Below, one piece after another: positions 62,303-64,000 of a DNA stretch of 64,000 nt. The notes below the pieces were generated by a model. That model was not told the origin of the DNA. It searched no databases and saw only the letters and a program-made list of their open reading frames with translations. The stretch covers positions 18,704-82,703 of the forward strand of contig NZ_CALPDE010000008.1 in NCBI RefSeq assembly GCF_943193185.1. The letters run 5' to 3'. The DNA comes from Lactococcus ileimucosae. Its GTDB lineage: Bacteria; Bacillota; Bacilli; Lactobacillales; Streptococcaceae. The position numbers and the translations under genes were made by a program. Within the stretch, counting starts at the first letter, position 1. Each line of letters starts with the position of its first letter.

Positions 62303-64000
62303 CTATTGATTTTCATCTGATTTTTTACGTTTTCTTCCAGCCAGCAGTCCTGTCAAAAATAGACCAACAGCTGATAAAGCACCTGTACTTGCACCCTCAC
62401 CAGTATTTGGCAAGCGGCGTGAAGGGGCAGCCTCTGACGCTAATTCAGAGACCGGTCCGTTCACGAATTCGGAGACAGATTCTGACAAGAACTCGCTTGC
62501 GGATTCGGAGACGGACTCTGATACGGATTCAGAAACTGACTCACTTACTGACTCGGATACAGATTCAGATACTGACTCTGATACGGATTCAGATACGGAT
62601 TCGCTTACTGACTCGGATACAGATTCAGAAACTGATTCAGATACAGACTCAGACACGGATTCTGATACGGACTCAGATACTGATTCACTTACTGATTCAG
62701 ATACTGACTCGGATACGGATTCGCTCACTGACTCGGATACAGATTCACTTACTGACTCTGATACGGATTCAGATACGGATTCGCTCACTGACTCGGATAC
62801 AGATTCACTTACTGACTCTGATACGGATTCAGATACGGATTCGCTTACTGACTCGGATACGGATTCAGATACGGATTCGCTTACTGACTCGGATACGGAT
62901 TCAGATACGGACTCTGATACTGATTCACTTACTGATTCAGATACGGACTCGGATACGGATTCAGATACGGATTCGCTCACTGATTCAGATACAGATTCAG
63001 AAACTGATTCACTTACTGACTCTGATACAGATTCAGAAACGGATTCGCTCACTGATTCTGATACTGACTCTGATACGGATTCAGATACGGATTCAGATAC
63101 GGATTCAGATACCGATTCGCTTACTGATTCAGATACAGACTCAGATACAGATTCACTTACTGATTCAGATACTGACTCTGATACGGATTCACTTACTGAT
63201 TCAGATACAGATTCTGATACAGATTCTGATACAGATTCGCTCACTGACTCGGATACAGATTCAGAAACGGATTCAGATACTGACTCGGATACAGATTCTG
63301 ATACGGATTCGCTTACTGACTCTGATACTGATTCAGATACTGACTCAGAAACGGATTCGCTCACTGACTCGGATACTGACTCTGATACGGATTCGCTCAC
63401 TGATTCGCTTACTGATTCAGATACAGATTCTGATACGGATTCACTTACTGATTCAGATACTGACTCTGATACGGATTCAGAAACTGACTCACTTACTGAT
63501 TCTGATACAGACTCTGATACGGACTCAGATACGGATTCACTTACTGATTCAGATACAGATTCTGATACGGATTCACTTACTGACTCAGATACAGACTCTG
63601 ATACGGATTCAGATACGGATTCACTTACTGATTCAGATACAGATTCTGATACGGATTCACTTACTGATTCAGATACTGACTCTGATACGGATTCAGAAAC
63701 GGATTCGCTCACTGACTCTGATACGGATTCAGATACAGATTCGCTTACTGACTCAGACACGGATTCTGATACGGACTCTGATACAGATTCACTTACTGAT
63801 TCAGATACTGACTCAGATACAGATTCGCTCACTGACTCTGATACAGACTCTGATACGGATTCACTCACTGATTCTGATACTGACTCGGATACAGATTCAG
63901 AAACTGATTCGCTCACTGATTCTGATACAGATTCAGAAACTGATTCAGATACTGACTCGGATACGGATTCGCTTACTGACTCTGATACTGATTCAGATAC
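62303..64000 (-). CDS. Serine-rich repeat glycoprotein adhesin, C-terminal part (cut by window edge)
   Basis: 566 codons of the 3' end are in the window; the 5' part (signal peptide and binding domain) lies beyond the right edge. About 495 residues are an unbroken SVSE tetrapeptide repeat, half of them serine, the expected acceptor region for GtfA/GtfB. Then comes a degenerate stretch ([28 protein letters not shown]), the sortase motif LPNTGEG, a hydrophobic helix ([15 protein letters not shown]) and [10 protein letters not shown]. An internal ATG at 63916 is only a rare ATG within the repeats and not the start. The gene would be the sole cargo of the accessory Sec system downstream. Confidence 0.95.
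   Translation of the reverse strand, partial: VSESVSESVSESVSESVSESVSESVSESVSESVSESVSESVSESVSESVSESVSESVSESVSESVSESVSESVSESVSESVSESVSESVSESVSESVSESVSESVSESVSESVSESVSESVSESVSESVSESVSESVSESVSESVSESVSESVSESVSESVSESVSESVSESVSESVSESVSESVSESVSESVSESVSESVSESVSESVSESVSESVSESVSESVSESVSESVSESVSESVSESVSESVSESVSESVSESVSESVSESVSESVSESVSESVSESVSESVSESVSESVSESVSESVSESVSESVSESVSESVSESVSESVSESVSESVSESVSESVSESVSESVSESVSESVSESVSESVSESVSESVSESVSESVSESVSESVSESVSESVSESVSESVSESVSESVSESVSESVSESVSESVSESVSESVSESVSESVSESVSESVSESVSESVSESVSESVSESVSESVSESVSESVSESVSESVSESASEFLSESVSEFVNGPVSELASEAAPSRRLPNTGEGASTGALSAVGLFLTGLLAGRKRKKSDENQ
62521..64000 (-). repeat. 12-bp coding tandem repeat of the adhesin
   Basis: Each unit encodes SVSE. 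Serine codons switch between TCN and AGY and valine between GTA and GTT, so the DNA copies are not identical. Blocks of several units recur (for example units with GTAAGC or GTAAGT spaced among GTATCN units), pointing to slippage and unequal exchange of larger blocks. The repeat runs past the window edge. Confidence 0.9.

Noticed and set aside
63914..63916. ATG as start of the serine-rich protein
   Set aside because: The SVSE frame continues without a break to the window edge; the ATG is an isolated codon variant and has no ribosome binding site.
62521..64000. CRISPR-like periodicity
   Set aside because: The period is 12 bp without spacers and stays in frame with a long coding sequence ending in a sortase motif.

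Overview
The window looks like chromosome from a low-GC lactic acid bacterium, most likely Lactococcus or a close relative rather than L. lactis in the strict sense. Support comes from the Opp/Dpp-type peptide system, PepX, a glycerol facilitator of the lactococcal Gla type near pepX, a methionine T-box transporter, the radA-yacL pair, and lactococcal-type promoters (TGnTATAAT extended -10 elements). Most genes lie on the minus strand. This assignment rests on recognised proteins and not on a database search.

Layout. 1-3.7 kb: 5' part of a DEAD-box RNA helicase, prfC, a decayed intergenic stretch and a DUF212 membrane protein. 3.8-9.6 kb: a five-gene peptide ABC importer (A-B-C-D-F order) with a clear promoter and a probable CodY box. 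9.8-18.7 kb: cell-wall genes (murF, ddl, pbp2b) with recR, interrupted by a CsoR-family repressor and by an alpha/beta hydrolase, LysR regulator and TDT transporter cassette. 18.8-27.7 kb: gpmA, a CmbR-like LysR regulator, a small XRE regulator, an OPA-family sugar-phosphate transporter, a methionine ABC importer under a Met-specific T-box, and a glycerol facilitator. 28-40.7 kb: two large accessory surface proteins (a SipW-type secreted protein of mosaic composition and a 1712-residue VWA/Cna-B adhesin) around pepX, a SHOCT-domain membrane protein and a membrane-anchored M28 peptidase. 40.8-49.5 kb: housekeeping genes (oxidoreductase, gltX, GNAT, ald, PNPOx-like protein, yacL, radA) with two gene relics (PTS EIIA and a bacteriocin-export accessory protein). 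49.5-51.8 kb: tRNA-Thr(GGU) with a partial 5' duplicate, a frameshifted tyrosine-integrase relic, a reductase gene and a largely empty stretch. 51.8-64 kb: a complete accessory Sec locus (secY2, asp1-3, secA2, gtfA, gtfB and a 55-codon Asp4/SecE-like gene) next to the 3' part of a serine-rich repeat adhesin gene.

How the parts work together. In the accessory Sec locus, GtfA and GtfB would add GlcNAc to the serine-rich adhesin, Asp2 would modify the glycan, and SecA2/SecY2/Asp1/Asp3/Asp4 would export it for anchoring through LPNTG. No sortase lies in the window. The peptide importer, PepX and the M28 peptidase fit a peptide-consuming lifestyle. The Met T-box predicts that metQNI is induced when uncharged tRNA-Met accumulates.

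Main observations for follow-up: the small Asp4-like gene after gtfB; three genes (murF, a quinone-oxidoreductase-like gene, a GNAT gene) whose extended -10 element sits 6-7 nt before the ATG, which predicts leaderless mRNAs; radA, whose conserved zinc-finger N-terminus is open upstream but has only AUA or AUU as a start; the duplicated tRNA 5' end beside an integrase relic; and the unbroken SVSE repeat region of at least about 495 residues.
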